Shown here one piece after another: positions 16,545-25,731 of a DNA stretch of 64,000 bases. This stretch comes from Rugosimonospora acidiphila (GTDB lineage Bacteria; Actinomycetota; Actinomycetes; Mycobacteriales; Micromonosporaceae): contig NZ_BAABJQ010000011.1 in NCBI RefSeq assembly GCF_039543385.1, positions 62,001 to 126,000 of the forward strand, read 5' to 3'. A program made the translations under genes and the position numbers. Every line of letters starts with the position of its first letter. Within the stretch, counting starts at the first letter, position 1. The notes under the pieces are model-generated. The model searched no databases, had not been told where the DNA came from, and saw only the letters and a list, made by a program, of their open reading frames with translations.

Positions 16545-17387
16545 GTGATTTCGGGACTGCTGGCCGTCCTCGGCTCGGCGGTCTGTTACGGCGTCGCGTC
16601 GGTGCTGCAGGCGGTCGGCGCGCGTCGCGCACCGCAGAGTGCTGGCACGGTCAGTGCACGGCTGCTGGTTCGCGCGCTGCGCGAGGCGCCGTTCGTGACG
16701 GGCGTCACCCTTGACGCCGCCGGCTGGGTGCTTCAGGTGTTGGCCCTGCGCAACCTGCCGCTGTTCGTGGTGCAGGCGGGCCAGGCGTCCAATCTCGCGG
16801 TGACCGCGGTGGTGGCGGTGCCGCTGCTGGCGGCGCGGCCCAGCGGCCGGCAGTGGTGGGCGGTGGGCGGGGTGTGCGCCGGGTTGGGGCTGCTCGCCTC
16901 GTCGGCGGGCCGGCAGAGCCCGCTGCCGCCCGGCCCGTGGTTCGGCCTCGGCCTGCTGTTCAGCGCGTTGGCGCTGGCCGGGTGCGGGCTCGCGGTGCGG
17001 CGTACCCGCTCGGCCGCACGGCCGGCCATCCTGGGTTCGGTGGCCGGGTTGGGTTTCGGCATCACGGCGCTGGCCGCGCGGGGCCTGACCAGCCTGTCTC
17101 CCGGCCACCTGCTGCGCGATCCGGCGGCGTGGGCACTGGCCGTCGGCGGCATCATCGGGTTCCTGTTCTTCACCGGTGGGCTGCAATCCGGGTCGGTCAC
17201 CGTGGTCAGCGCGGCCGTGGTGATGGCGGAGACGACGGTACCGGCGATCGTCGGCGTACTGGTGCTCGGCGACCATTCGCGGCACGGGTTCATACCGGTG
17301 GCGGCGGCCGGGTTCGTGCTCGCGCTGCTGGGTGCGCTGACCCTGGCCGGGTACGGCGAGCCGGCCAGGGTACAGGCCGAGGGCTGA
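16545..17387 (+). CDS. DMT/EamA-like multi-pass membrane protein
   Basis: 280 residues with about nine or ten hydrophobic helices. The GTG at 16545 is chosen because the first helix (GLLAVLGSAVCYGVASVLQA) begins there; upstream in-frame codons back to 16386 encode an atypical basic stretch. The pattern of alternating helices, LFVVQAGQASNLAVTA in helix 3 and VVSAAVVMAETTVPAIVGVLVLGD near the end, fits the drug/metabolite transporter superfamily. Substrate unknown. The gene converges on the Asp-box gene with a gap of six bases. Confidence 0.75.
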   Translation: MISGLLAVLGSAVCYGVASVLQAVGARRAPQSAGTVSARLLVRALREAPFVTGVTLDAAGWVLQVLALRNLPLFVVQAGQASNLAVTAVVAVPLLAARPSGRQWWAVGGVCAGLGLLASSAGRQSPLPPGPWFGLGLLFSALALAGCGLAVRRTRSAARPAILGSVAGLGFGITALAARGLTSLSPGHLLRDPAAWALAVGGIIGFLFFTGGLQSGSVTVVSAAVVMAETTVPAIVGVLVLGDHSRHGFIPVAAAGFVLALLGALTLAGYGEPARVQAEG

Positions 17388-17393
17388 GCGGCC

Positions 17394-18725
17394 TCACGGG
17401 TTCAACGCCACCCGGGTCCAGTGCGTGTGGTCCGGCGACAGCCACACCGCCGGGTAGGACGTGCTGACGACGCCGTCCGGGCCTCTGGTGTCCTCGGGGA
17501 CGAGGTCGGCGTACCCACCGGGGATCGGATAGGCGTTCGGGTGGCTCTCAGTCAGCCGATGGAAGGTGCGGCCACCGTCGGTGCTCCCGTACTCGATGTA
17601 GCCGGTGGACAGCAGGGCCACCAGCGTGCCGTCCGGGCGCACGGTCAGCTGGGCCACGCTGTCGCCACCCGTCCCGGTGTCCACTGTCCCGCCGGCGGTC
17701 CAACTGGCTCCTCCGTCGGTGCTGCGGTAGACGACCTCGGCGCCGTTCTTGGGCAGGGCCACGTATGCGGTGCGCCCGTCGTAGGTGGCGAACAGCGGGG
17801 TGACCGGCTGGCCCCGGTACTCGGTGTCGGTGCCGGTGAAGGTGTGGTTGTCCCAGGTGCGTCCGCCGTTATGGCTCACCGAGACGGTACCGACACCGAT
17901 CCCCGGATTCACGGTGGTGCCGTCCGGCCCCTGCGTGGTCAGGGTCACGGTCGATCCGGGCGGCACCAGCGGCACGAGGAGTCCGCTGATCCACAACCCG
18001 GCGGTCGTCGACTGCCGGGTGTCCAGGCTGGGGGCGTACATCGCCGGGTTGGGGACCACGTCGGGTGCCAGCCGCACCACCGCACCGGTGGCCGGGGAGG
18101 CGGCCGCGACGCCCACGACCAGGGGCGACGCGTCACTGGGTACCTCGAGCGGCTGCCAGCCGGACGGGATCGCGTTGACGGTGTGTACGTCGACCAGGTG
18201 CCAGGTGCGACCGGCGTCCGTGCTGGCCAGGTACCCGTCGCCGGCCGGCGAGGCGTGAGGATCCGTGAAATTCGCGGTTTTGTACGAGACGAGCAGCGTG
18301 GTCGGGCTCAGCGGGATCACGCTGAACAGCTGGCGGTCCGACGGGATCGGGATCGGTTCGCGCCGCCAGGTGGCGCCCTGGTCGGCCGACGCGGCCAGGA
18401 TGTACGAGCAGTTCTTTCCGAGCTCGCACTGGGACTGGGCGAGGTAGGTGATGTACAGGTGGTTCAGGTCGCCGGCCTCGAACTCCGGCGCCATGCTGAA
18501 CGGCGCCGAGGAATCGTAGGGGCTCGGCCGGCCGGAGTCGGCCGGGGCGTGGCCGGTACCCGTGACCAGGCCGGCGGCGCCGAGCGCCACCACCGCGACG
18601 GCGGCCACCCCGGCGGTGCGGACGCGGGCGCGCCGCCGGGCGGCCCGCCGGGTCACCTCGGCGAAGTGCGGCTTGTAGGCGGCCCGGACCTCGTCGACGA
18701 GGCCGGAGAAGTCGAGTTCAGGCAT
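17394..18725 (-). CDS. Membrane-anchored Asp-box (BNR) repeat protein linked to ECF sigma factor
   Basis: 443 residues. A short cytoplasmic N-terminus (1-32) is followed by one membrane helix (VRTAGVAAVAVVALGAAGLVTG) and a large extracytoplasmic beta-propeller-like domain. Five Asp boxes are visible: SADQGATW, STDAGRTW, SHNGGRTW, STDGGASW and STDGGRTF. Asp boxes occur in sialidases and many unrelated propellers, so enzymatic activity is not implied. It overlaps the upstream sigma factor gene by eight bases; in that context the short N-terminal part could serve as an anti-sigma or sensor segment, but no zinc-binding anti-sigma motif is seen. Confidence 0.75.
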   Translation of the reverse strand: MPELDFSGLVDEVRAAYKPHFAEVTRRAARRRARVRTAGVAAVAVVALGAAGLVTGTGHAPADSGRPSPYDSSAPFSMAPEFEAGDLNHLYITYLAQSQCELGKNCSYILAASADQGATWRREPIPIPSDRQLFSVIPLSPTTLLVSYKTANFTDPHASPAGDGYLASTDAGRTWHLVDVHTVNAIPSGWQPLEVPSDASPLVVGVAAASPATGAVVRLAPDVVPNPAMYAPSLDTRQSTTAGLWISGLLVPLVPPGSTVTLTTQGPDGTTVNPGIGVGTVSVSHNGGRTWDNHTFTGTDTEYRGQPVTPLFATYDGRTAYVALPKNGAEVVYRSTDGGASWTAGGTVDTGTGGDSVAQLTVRPDGTLVALLSTGYIEYGSTDGGRTFHRLTESHPNAYPIPGGYADLVPEDTRGPDGVVSTSYPAVWLSPDHTHWTRVALNP

Positions 18726-19296
18726 GGTGCGCCTCGCTGAGGCTGGGGCCGGCGGCGAGCACGCCCGGCGGGTCGGGTTCGGGATCGGGCGCCAGGGCGA
18801 CCACCGGGTCGTCCTCGCCGAGCAGCTCGGACAGCGCCCTGCGGCCCCGGACGAGCCGGGCCTTCACGGTGCTCGGTGAGCAGCCGAGCACCGCGGCGAT
18901 CTCGGCCACCGGCAGGTCGGCGAGGTGGTGCAGGACTATCGACTCGCGTACCGCGTGGGGCAGCCGCTGCAGCGCGGCCACCAGCGCCACCCGGTCCGGG
19001 GACAGCCCCGGCACCGACGCCTCGGGGCGGTCCACCCGGCCGGTGCGCACCAGCCGGTCGAACACGGCGCGCCGCCGGTACCGCGACCGGGCCAGGTTGA
19101 CCGCGACCGTGCGCAGCCACGCCTCCGGGTTGTCCGCCCGGGCCAGCTGGCCGGGGCGCACCAGCGCCTTGGCGAACGCCTCGTGCACGACGTCCTGCGC
19201 CTCGCCGAAGTCGCCGGTCAGCGCGTACAGCTGGGCCACCAGCCGGCCGGCCGACACGGCGTAGACCTCTCGCACCTGCTCTCGTTCGTCCATCAC
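18718..19296 (-). CDS. SigE-family ECF RNA polymerase sigma factor
   Basis: 192 residues with the two ECF domains only. Region 2 includes TGDFGEAQDVVHEAFAKAL and the promoter -10 recognition helix AWLRTVAVNLARSRYRRR. Region 4 is LPHAVRESIVLHHLADL, then the helix-turn-helix VAEIAAVLGCSPSTVKARL. It starts at GTG 19296, with an ATG one codon later as the alternative. It is translationally coupled (eight-base overlap) to a membrane-anchored Asp-box protein, which probably receives an envelope signal. Target promoters are not identifiable from the window. Confidence 0.88.
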   Translation of the reverse strand: MMDEREQVREVYAVSAGRLVAQLYALTGDFGEAQDVVHEAFAKALVRPGQLARADNPEAWLRTVAVNLARSRYRRRAVFDRLVRTGRVDRPEASVPGLSPDRVALVAALQRLPHAVRESIVLHHLADLPVAEIAAVLGCSPSTVKARLVRGRRALSELLGEDDPVVALAPDPEPDPPGVLAAGPSLSEAHHA

Positions 19297-19330
19297 TCGT
19301 ACGACGCGCGAGCCCGGCGCCCGGTCACCC

Positions 19331-19407
19331 GCCGACTCTAAAATCTTGGTGGCTTTCCGCCCCTATGAGGGCGGAAAGCCACCAAGATCTCACATTTCTG
19401 AGTCGGC
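19331..19407 (-). terminator. Long nested inverted repeat (terminator of DUF885 gene)
   Basis: A perfect 20-bp stem (19343-19362 with 19369-19388, loop CTATGA) is enclosed by a second 8-bp inverted pair (GCCGACTC at 19331-19338, GAGTCGGC at 19400-19407). On the minus strand the inner stem is followed by ATTTTAG. It lies downstream of the DUF885 gene and upstream of the sigma factor gene, both on the minus strand, so it should stop the DUF885 transcript. Confidence 0.8.
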
Positions 19408-19427
19408 GGTGGGCGGGTCGGGATTGC

Positions 19428-21038
19428 TCAGACCCGGCGCAGCGCCTCGGCCAGGCCGGCCAGCCCGATCGGTCCGAGCCCGATCGCCGCGGTGTGCCAG
19501 CTCTTGAGGTCGAAACCGGGGCGGCGCCGGGCCTCTTCGCGCGCCGCCAGCCAGCCGCGCTCGCCCAGCTTGTACGAGATGGCCTGGCCCGGCCAGCCGA
19601 AGTACCGGACCACCTCGGCGTGCACCCGGTGCTCCTCGGCGCGGCCCCGATCCCGCAGCACCTCGCAGGCCCGCTCGAACGTCCACTGTGAACCGTCGGG
19701 TAGCGGCAGGTCCAGGTGTACTCCGATGTCGATGACCACGCGGGCGGCGCGCAACGCCGAGCCGGTGAGCATGCCCAGCCGGGTACCCGGTTCGGAGAAC
19801 CAGCCCAACTCGTCGGCGAGGCGCTCGGCGTACAGTGCCCAGCCCTCGCAGTGCCCGCTGACCATCGATAGCCGCGCGAAGCGGGACAGCGAATCGCCGG
19901 CCGCTACCGTGGCGCCGATCTGCAGATGATGCCCGGGCACCCCCTCGTGGAACACGGTCGACAGCTCCGACCAGGTGGAGAACCGATCCCGGCCACCCAA
20001 CGGCCACCAGGTGCGGCCCGGCCGGCTCAGGTCCTCGCTCGGCCCGGTGTAGTACGCCGCGCCGGACAGCGAGGAGGTCGCCAGGGTGACGTCGACGGTA
20101 CGCAGCGGCTCGGCGATGTCGAAGTGCCTGCCCTGCAGCTGGTCGATGGCCCAGTCGTGCCGCTCCTGCAGCCAGCCCCGGTAGGCGTCCAGCCCGACCA
20201 CGTACTCGGTCTCGTCGAGGATCGCGATGGCCTCGTCCACGCTGGCTCCGGGGCGGACCCGGTCGGCCTCGCGCCGCATCTCCTCCTCGATCCGGCGCAG
20301 CTCCTCCCAGCCCCACAGGTAGGCGTCGCCCGGATCGATGTCCTGGCCGAGGCTCAGCCGGGACGCGACGGCGTACCGCTCGGCGCCGACCCCGTCGGCG
20401 TCCGCCGCCTTCGGCGCGTACTCCTGGCGCAGGTAGCGGCCCATCTCGGCGTACCCCTCGTGCGCCGCGGCGGCGGCCTTGGTCAGCTCGCCGGCCAGCG
20501 GCCCGTCGCCGTAGGAGGCCACCAGGGCGTCGTGCGTGCCGGCGTACCGGTCGGCCTGGCCGGCCGCCTCAAGCGCCTGGCGCCGCGCGGCCGGAAGACC
20601 CTGCCGCAGCCCGGCGGAGAGGCTCGCGCGCCAGCTCTCCAGCATCGCCGGCACGGCCGTGAGCCGGGACGCCACGTCGCGCCACTGGTCGTCGTCGGTG
20701 TGCGGCAGCAGGTCGACGCTGTCGCGCACGCTGCCCATCAGCCCGAAGTGGGCGCGCAGCGTGCGCAGCGGTTCCCCGGACTCGTGCCAGGCGAGTTCGG
20801 CCGAAAGCCGCTCCCGCAGGTGGGCGGCGGCGTGCCGGTCGGCGTCGGAGGTCGCGGTCAGGCCGGTGAGCTTGGCCAGCGTGCCGCGGATCAGGTCGGC
20901 CCGGGCGGCGTGGCCAGCGGGGCTGTAGTCCGTGGCCGCGCCGAACTCGGCGGCGATTCCCCGGCTGCTCGCGGCGACCGGGTCGAGAAGGGCCGATGCC
21001 GTGATGTACTCGTTACAAAGATCGAAGACTGGCGTCAC
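19428..21038 (-). CDS. DUF885 family metallopeptidase-like protein
   Basis: 536 residues, cytoplasmic. The motif VFHEGVPGHHLQIG supplies the HExxxH-type zinc-binding residues typical of DUF885, and GHCEGWALYAERLADELG gives the downstream glutamate. Family members are putative zinc carboxypeptidase-like enzymes; substrate unknown. I place the start at the GTG at 21038 (VTPVFDLCNEY): a TACAGT hexamer eight bases upstream with TTCAGC 17 bases further suggests a promoter producing a leaderless message. An upstream in-frame ATG at 21080 would lie before that promoter. Confidence 0.87.
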   Translation of the reverse strand: MTPVFDLCNEYITASALLDPVAASSRGIAAEFGAATDYSPAGHAARADLIRGTLAKLTGLTATSDADRHAAAHLRERLSAELAWHESGEPLRTLRAHFGLMGSVRDSVDLLPHTDDDQWRDVASRLTAVPAMLESWRASLSAGLRQGLPAARRQALEAAGQADRYAGTHDALVASYGDGPLAGELTKAAAAAHEGYAEMGRYLRQEYAPKAADADGVGAERYAVASRLSLGQDIDPGDAYLWGWEELRRIEEEMRREADRVRPGASVDEAIAILDETEYVVGLDAYRGWLQERHDWAIDQLQGRHFDIAEPLRTVDVTLATSSLSGAAYYTGPSEDLSRPGRTWWPLGGRDRFSTWSELSTVFHEGVPGHHLQIGATVAAGDSLSRFARLSMVSGHCEGWALYAERLADELGWFSEPGTRLGMLTGSALRAARVVIDIGVHLDLPLPDGSQWTFERACEVLRDRGRAEEHRVHAEVVRYFGWPGQAISYKLGERGWLAAREEARRRPGFDLKSWHTAAIGLGPIGLAGLAEALRRV

Positions 21039-21270
21039 CGGGCCTACTGTAGTGAGGCGCCGGACCTCGCTGAACACCATGATCCGTGCCGGAGGTTTGG
21101 CCGGGCGTGTCCGGGTCGATGACTACCGACCGGCGCAGTGGCCCGACCGATCGCGCCGGCAACGGGAAAGGGTACGGAAAACGGGCGTTGAGGCAGTCAA
21201 GTCACCGGGTTCCCGCGGGTTGACATACGCCACATGCTGGTGCGATGCCAGGTTCGGGGTCGAACGTTGC

Positions 21271-21283
21271 GGTTACCGTAACC
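21271..21283. promoter_or_regulatory. Palindromic site GGTTACCGTAACC before SIP-family gene
   Basis: A 13-bp sequence with arms GGTTAC and GTAACC around a single C lies two bases before the GTG of the siderophore-interacting protein gene. Its symmetry and position suggest an operator controlling that gene, possibly in response to iron. It does not match the 19-bp DtxR/IdeR consensus well, so the regulator is not assigned. Confidence 0.35.
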
Positions 21284-21285
21284 TG

Positions 21286-22089
21286 GTGACCTTACCCAGG
21301 CCCCGAACCGCTCCCCGCTTCCGTAACCTGACGGTGGCATCGAGGAGTCGGCTGACCCCGCGATCCGTGCGGATCACCCTGACCGGGGAGGATCTGGCGG
21401 GCTTTGCTACGGAAGGCCCGGCCAGCCACCTCAAGCTGGTCTTTCCCGCGCCCGGACAGGATTACCCGACCCTTCCGACCGTCGGCCCGGACGGGCTGGT
21501 CTGGCCGGACGGGCAGCCCCGCCCCCTGATGCGCACCTACACACCGCGCCGGTTCGATCCCGCGCGCAAGGAATTGGATATCGACTTCGTCCTGCATGAT
21601 CACGCCGGGCCGGCGTCGGCCTGGGCCTACCGGGCCCGTCCCGGTGACACCGTGGTGATGGTCGGGCCCCGCGGGCGTTACCTACCCGACCCCGCGGTGG
21701 ACTGGCAGCTCATCGCCGGCGACGAGACGGCGCTGCCGGCGATCGCCACCATCCTGGAGTCCCTGGCGCCGGGCGTGCCGGCCCTGGTCCTGGTGGAGGT
21801 GGCCGACGCCGAGGAGCAGCTCCCGCTGGACAGCAAGGCCGACCTGCGCATCACCTGGGTGTACCGGGGGGACGCGGTGGCCGGCTCGTCCCTCGAACTG
21901 GCGGTCAGCGCGGCCGAACTGCCCGACGGGCAGGGGCAGGTGTTCGTGGCCGCCGAGGCGTTGGCGATGCGCCGCATCCGCCGCCACCTGGTCAATGACC
22001 GGGGCATCGCGCCCGAGCGGTTGTACACCCGCGGCTACTGGAAGTACGGCGAGGCGGACCACCCGGACCACGACACCGGCGAGGACTAG
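21286..22089 (+). CDS. Siderophore-interacting protein (FAD/NAD(P)H ferric-siderophore reductase)
   Basis: 267 residues, cytoplasmic, from a GTG start. The FAD-binding barrel has MRTYTPRRFDPARKELDIDF with HDHAGPASAWAYRARPGD downstream, the classic SIP/ViuB signature. The C-terminal half carries LIAGDETALPAIATILESL and FVAAEALAMRRIRRHLVNDRG, then TRGYWKYGEADHPDHD, which ends this family. These proteins release iron from imported ferric siderophores by reduction. No siderophore biosynthesis or uptake genes are nearby, so it probably acts with systems elsewhere. The gene is divergent from DUF885, with 247 bases between. Confidence 0.9.
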   Translation: MTLPRPRTAPRFRNLTVASRSRLTPRSVRITLTGEDLAGFATEGPASHLKLVFPAPGQDYPTLPTVGPDGLVWPDGQPRPLMRTYTPRRFDPARKELDIDFVLHDHAGPASAWAYRARPGDTVVMVGPRGRYLPDPAVDWQLIAGDETALPAIATILESLAPGVPALVLVEVADAEEQLPLDSKADLRITWVYRGDAVAGSSLELAVSAAELPDGQGQVFVAAEALAMRRIRRHLVNDRGIAPERLYTRGYWKYGEADHPDHDTGED

Positions 22090-22484
22090 CCGTTTCCCGG
22101 CGCCGGCCCATCCGCGCCGGCCGCACGAGAGCCCACTCGATCCATTCGCACCAAACCCATTCGCACCACTCGCCCGGCCCGGCCGACCACGCGCGGCCGG
22201 GCCGCTTCGGCCTGAACATCGCCGGTTGACCGGCCGCACGGGCCGTTCGACAATGACCGGGGAGCCGGATCAACGCGCCGCGTGCGGGCAATCCCGCGGC
22301 GCACCCGCCATCAGCCGCGACCCAGCGCACGGGCCGGACCGCGCCCGGCGGCGCCGAGCAGGGCGTCCCGCCGGGCATTGATCGGTAGCCGTGCCGCGCG
22401 GCATCCGACCAGGCATCGCGCCGGGCGGTACCGCCGAGGCCCCGCCGCGCCGCGTGCCCGCACCAGATCCGGAAGGCACCCCTC
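22090..22484. other. Intergenic region upstream of cellulase gene (no gene seen)
   Basis: 395 bases without a convincing gene. A short direct repeat CATTCGCACCA occurs twice near 22142-22175. I looked for a CebR-type operator (GGGAGCGCTCCC) for cellulose control and did not find one. GGAAGGCACCCCTC just before the cellulase ATG provides its ribosome-binding site. The region should hold the cellulase promoter, which I could not pinpoint. Confidence 0.5.
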
Positions 22485-24176
22485 ATGGCAATCCGCGCAC
22501 TCCGGCCGGCCATCCGGTCGGCTCCCCGGAGGTTGGCAGCGCTGGCCGGCGCCGTCACCCTCGCCGCGACCGCGCTGACCGCGGTCCTGTTGAACACCCC
22601 ACCCGCGGTGGCCGCGTCCGGCGGCACCGGTACCGGCTATCTGCACACCAGCGGCAACAAGATTGTCGACAGCACGGGCGCCACCGTGCGGCTGACCGGC
22701 ATCAACTGGTTCGGCATGGAGACCGACAACGAGACGTTCCACGGACTGTGGGCCAGCGTCACCTGGAAATCCATGATGGACCACATGGCGTCGCTCGGGT
22801 ACAACACGATCCGGGTGCCGTTCTCCGACGACGCGCTCAAGCCCGGCGCGCAGGCCAACAGCATCAACACCTTCGTCAACCCCGATCTGATCGGGCTGTC
22901 CCCGATGCAGATCCTCGACAAGGTGGTCGACTACGCCGGCCAGAAGGGCATGCGCATCATCCTCGACCGGCACCGACCGAACTCCGCGGGCCAGACCGCG
23001 CTGTGGTACACGCCGACCGTGCCGGAGTCGACCTGGATCTCCGACTGGCAGATGCTGGCCCAGCACTACGCGGGCAACCCGACCGTCATCGGCGCGGACC
23101 TGCACAACGAGCCGCACGCGGACGGCACCTCGCCCAACGGCACCGGCGCCTGCTGGGGCTGCGGGGACACCAGCCGGGACTGGCGGCTGGCCGCCCAGCG
23201 GGCCGGCAACGCCATCCTGTCGGTGAACCCGAACTGGCTCATCTTCGTCGAGGGCATCAGCTGCCTGGACGGTGGCAACGCCAACACCTGGGACAACATC
23301 CCGGACGACCCGTGCGGCTGGTGGGGCGGCAACCTGCACGGCGTCGCGCAGTACCCGGTGCAGCTCAACGTGGCCAACCGGGTGGTCTACTCGCCGCACG
23401 ACTACGCCACGTCGGTCTCCGACCAGACCTGGTTCCACGACCCCAGCTACCCGGCCAACCTGCCCGGCATCTGGGACTACTTCTGGGGATACATCTACAA
23501 GCAGAACATCGCGCCCATCATGGTCGGCGAGTTCGGCACCACGCTTTCCAGCAACATCGACAAGGTCTGGCTGCAGAGCCTGTTGCAGTACATGGGCTCG
23601 GGGACGGGCGGCATGTCGTTCACGTACTGGTCGTGGAACCCGGATTCGGGCGACACCGGCGGCATCGTGTCCGACGACTGGGTCACGGTCAACCAGGCCA
23701 AGCAGGACATCCTCCAGCCGTACCTGATCCCGCCGGTGGCCGGCGGTACCGGCGGCACCCCGACGACCCCGCCGACCACCGGCCGGCCGAGCAGCACCCC
23801 GCCGACCAGCACGCCGCCGACCACGCCACCGAGTTCGTCGCGGCCGACCGGCCAGCCGAGCACGCCGAGCGGCGGAGGGGTTTCCTGCACGGTGGCCTTC
23901 AGCGTGGCCAGCGCCTGGCAGGGCGGCTTCAACGACAATGTCACGGTCACCAACAAGGGCACGGCCGCCTGGCACAACTGGACGGTCACCTGGACCGCGC
24001 CGTCGGGCGTGACGCTGGTCAACGCGTGGAGCGCCACCGTCACCACCAGCGGCTCCACCTGGACCGTCAAGGCGCCGGCCTGGGCCACCGACCTGGCGCC
24101 GGGCGCCTCGGCGACGTTCGGCTTCCAGGCCAACGGCTCCTCGACGCCCAACCCCACGGCCGTCACCTGTTCCTGA
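22485..24176 (+). CDS. Secreted GH5 endoglucanase with C-terminal CBM2
   Basis: 563 residues. A long signal peptide (basic N-terminus, hydrophobic 18-37) should be cleaved near AVAA-SGG (about residue 44). The GH5 catalytic domain (about 50-400) has the acid/base Glu209 in GADLHNEPH and the nucleophile Glu349 in IMVGEFGTT, with the conserved LTGINWFG near its start. A Thr/Pro/Ser linker (about 405-455) leads to a family-2 carbohydrate-binding module bounded by cysteines (VSCTVAF ... AVTCS) and containing WQGGFNDNVTVTN. It should hydrolyse internal beta-1,4-glucan bonds outside the cell. A hairpin terminator follows. Confidence 0.94.
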   Translation: MAIRALRPAIRSAPRRLAALAGAVTLAATALTAVLLNTPPAVAASGGTGTGYLHTSGNKIVDSTGATVRLTGINWFGMETDNETFHGLWASVTWKSMMDHMASLGYNTIRVPFSDDALKPGAQANSINTFVNPDLIGLSPMQILDKVVDYAGQKGMRIILDRHRPNSAGQTALWYTPTVPESTWISDWQMLAQHYAGNPTVIGADLHNEPHADGTSPNGTGACWGCGDTSRDWRLAAQRAGNAILSVNPNWLIFVEGISCLDGGNANTWDNIPDDPCGWWGGNLHGVAQYPVQLNVANRVVYSPHDYATSVSDQTWFHDPSYPANLPGIWDYFWGYIYKQNIAPIMVGEFGTTLSSNIDKVWLQSLLQYMGSGTGGMSFTYWSWNPDSGDTGGIVSDDWVTVNQAKQDILQPYLIPPVAGGTGGTPTTPPTTGRPSSTPPTSTPPTTPPSSSRPTGQPSTPSGGGVSCTVAFSVASAWQGGFNDNVTVTNKGTAAWHNWTVTWTAPSGVTLVNAWSATVTTSGSTWTVKAPAWATDLAPGASATFGFQANGSSTPNPTAVTCS

Positions 24177-24197
24177 CGCCCGACCCGTACGCGGCGG

Positions 24198-24230
24198 CGC
24201 CGCGCGTCCCTGGCGGAGGGGCGCGCGGCG
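24198..24230 (+). terminator. Hairpin terminator after the cellulase gene
   Basis: A 13-bp stem (CGCCGCGCGTCCC paired with GGGGCGCGCGGCG, one G-U pair) with a seven-base loop starts 22 bases after the cellulase stop codon. Only a short T run (GTTT) follows. It also lies downstream of the convergent gene ending at 24289. Confidence 0.65.
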
Positions 24231-24288
24231 TCGGCCGTTTCCAATAACGTCTGGTTAACGAGCGAGACGGGCCTCAGGAGACGGAATC

Positions 24289-25731
24289 TCAGGAGACGGA
24301 AAGTGCGGTGTCGTCCACCACGAACGAGGTCTGCTTCTGGTAGTCCTCCGCGCCGGTGAAGGTGACCGCGACGCTGCGCCCGATGTAGCTGTTGAGGTTC
24401 ACGCTGTGCTGGACGTAACCGTTCGCCTTATTGAGATTGCTGTAGGTGGCCACCGTGGATCCGCCGACCGACACGGTCAGCGTGTCGTACGCGATGGAGG
24501 TGGTGGTCTCCGCCGTGTCGATGTGCAGCCAGTAGGAGAGCGTGGCGTTGGCGCAGGTGGCCGGGATGGACACGGTCTGCGAGAGGGTGTCGGTGCGGGT
24601 GGTGCCGTACCCGTCGAGCCAGGCGTCGTAGCTGCCCGCGTGGGGCGGTTCGTTGGTGGATCGGCTGATTACTCCGGACCCGGCCGTCCACGGCGAGGTG
24701 CCCGACTCGAAGCCCGGGTTGCCCAGCAGCTGGCTGGCGGTGCAGCCGCCTCCGCCGCCCCCGCCTCCGCCGCCCCCACCGCCGCCTCCGCCGCCGCTCG
24801 TGCCGGCGCCGGCCAGCCAGGCGGTCGCGTTCAGCGCCAGCGTCGAATCGGTACCGGCCGGGTCGTTCCACCCGTTGTAGAGCGTGTTACCGGACCGTCC
24901 GGTGCCGTCGTCGATCGGCGAGCTGTCACCCCAGATCGCCACCCGGCCGGAGCCGAACGTGGAGGTGGTGAAGAACGCGCCGGTGGTGCCGGTCGTGCTC
25001 GACCCGGTCCGGAAGACCAGCCCCTTGACGTTCGGGTTGTCGGCCGGGTGCAGGGTCTGCGTGCTGCCGTCACGGATGATGCTGCCGGTCGCGGTGCCGA
25101 ACGAGCCGCTGAGGACCGGGTTACTGGTGTCGTGGATGGCCTTCGGGTTGTCGGTGCTGATGTCGTTGGAGTCCTCGCTGAAGCCGAACGGGTCGGTGTT
25201 GTCCACGCCGTTGTTGGTGAACAGGTCGTTGGCGACCTGCACCGAGTCGTAGCCGTCGTTGTTGCGGTCGCTGCCGGTGTGGTCCACGATCAGGAACAGG
25301 CCGCCACCGTTCTGGACGAACCGCATGATGGCGGTCTTTTCGGCGGCGCTGAAGCGCACGTTGGGCTCGGGGATGACGAATTCGTCGAAGTTCGACAGGT
25401 CCAGCGAACCGGAGCCGCCGTACGTGATGGTGTTGCCGGGCGCCAGCGTCTTGAGGCTGTACTGCCCGGTCCTCTGCAGGGCCACCCCCCAGGCCGAGAG
25501 CGCTCCGGTCCAGGAGGTCTCGCTCGTCGGGTTGGCGTTCTGTGACAACGGATCTGGCATGCTGGTACTGATGATCCAGTCAGCATTGCCCGCATCCTCC
25601 GCCTTGGTGTCGTCAAAGAGCACCCGGTGGACGGTGGCTGCGGCGGACGCGTGCGGTGCGGGTAGCAGGCCGACGGCCAGCAAGGCGGCCGCGCCCAGGA
25701 TGAGGGCGCGGCGGCGCGATGGCGAAAACAT
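24289..25731 (-). CDS. Secreted protein with GATase-like domain, poly-Gly linker and jelly-roll C-terminus
   Basis: 480 residues. The start at 25731 (MFSPSRRRALILG) gives a classical signal peptide ending near ASAAA. Residues 40-300 resemble secreted actinomycete 'hydrolase' proteins with a Rossmann-like fold (FDDTKAEDAGNADWIISTS, GGGLFLIVDHTGSDRNNDGYDS). A linker of about 18 consecutive glycines at roughly 320-340 is followed by a C-terminal domain (LLGNPGFESGTSPWTAGSG ... SFVVDDTALSV) with the sequence style of carbohydrate-binding jelly rolls. Substrate unknown. The start codon lies inside a 7-bp hairpin and has no Shine-Dalgarno. Confidence 0.7.
   Translation of the reverse strand: MFSPSRRRALILGAAALLAVGLLPAPHASAAATVHRVLFDDTKAEDAGNADWIISTSMPDPLSQNANPTSETSWTGALSAWGVALQRTGQYSLKTLAPGNTITYGGSGSLDLSNFDEFVIPEPNVRFSAAEKTAIMRFVQNGGGLFLIVDHTGSDRNNDGYDSVQVANDLFTNNGVDNTDPFGFSEDSNDISTDNPKAIHDTSNPVLSGSFGTATGSIIRDGSTQTLHPADNPNVKGLVFRTGSSTTGTTGAFFTTSTFGSGRVAIWGDSSPIDDGTGRSGNTLYNGWNDPAGTDSTLALNATAWLAGAGTSGGGGGGGGGGGGGGGGGCTASQLLGNPGFESGTSPWTAGSGVISRSTNEPPHAGSYDAWLDGYGTTRTDTLSQTVSIPATCANATLSYWLHIDTAETTTSIAYDTLTVSVGGSTVATYSNLNKANGYVQHSVNLNSYIGRSVAVTFTGAEDYQKQTSFVVDDTALSVS

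Noticed and set aside
22090..22484. CebR-type cellulose operator upstream of the endoglucanase
   Set aside because: No GGGAGCGCTCCC-like palindrome was found in the region.
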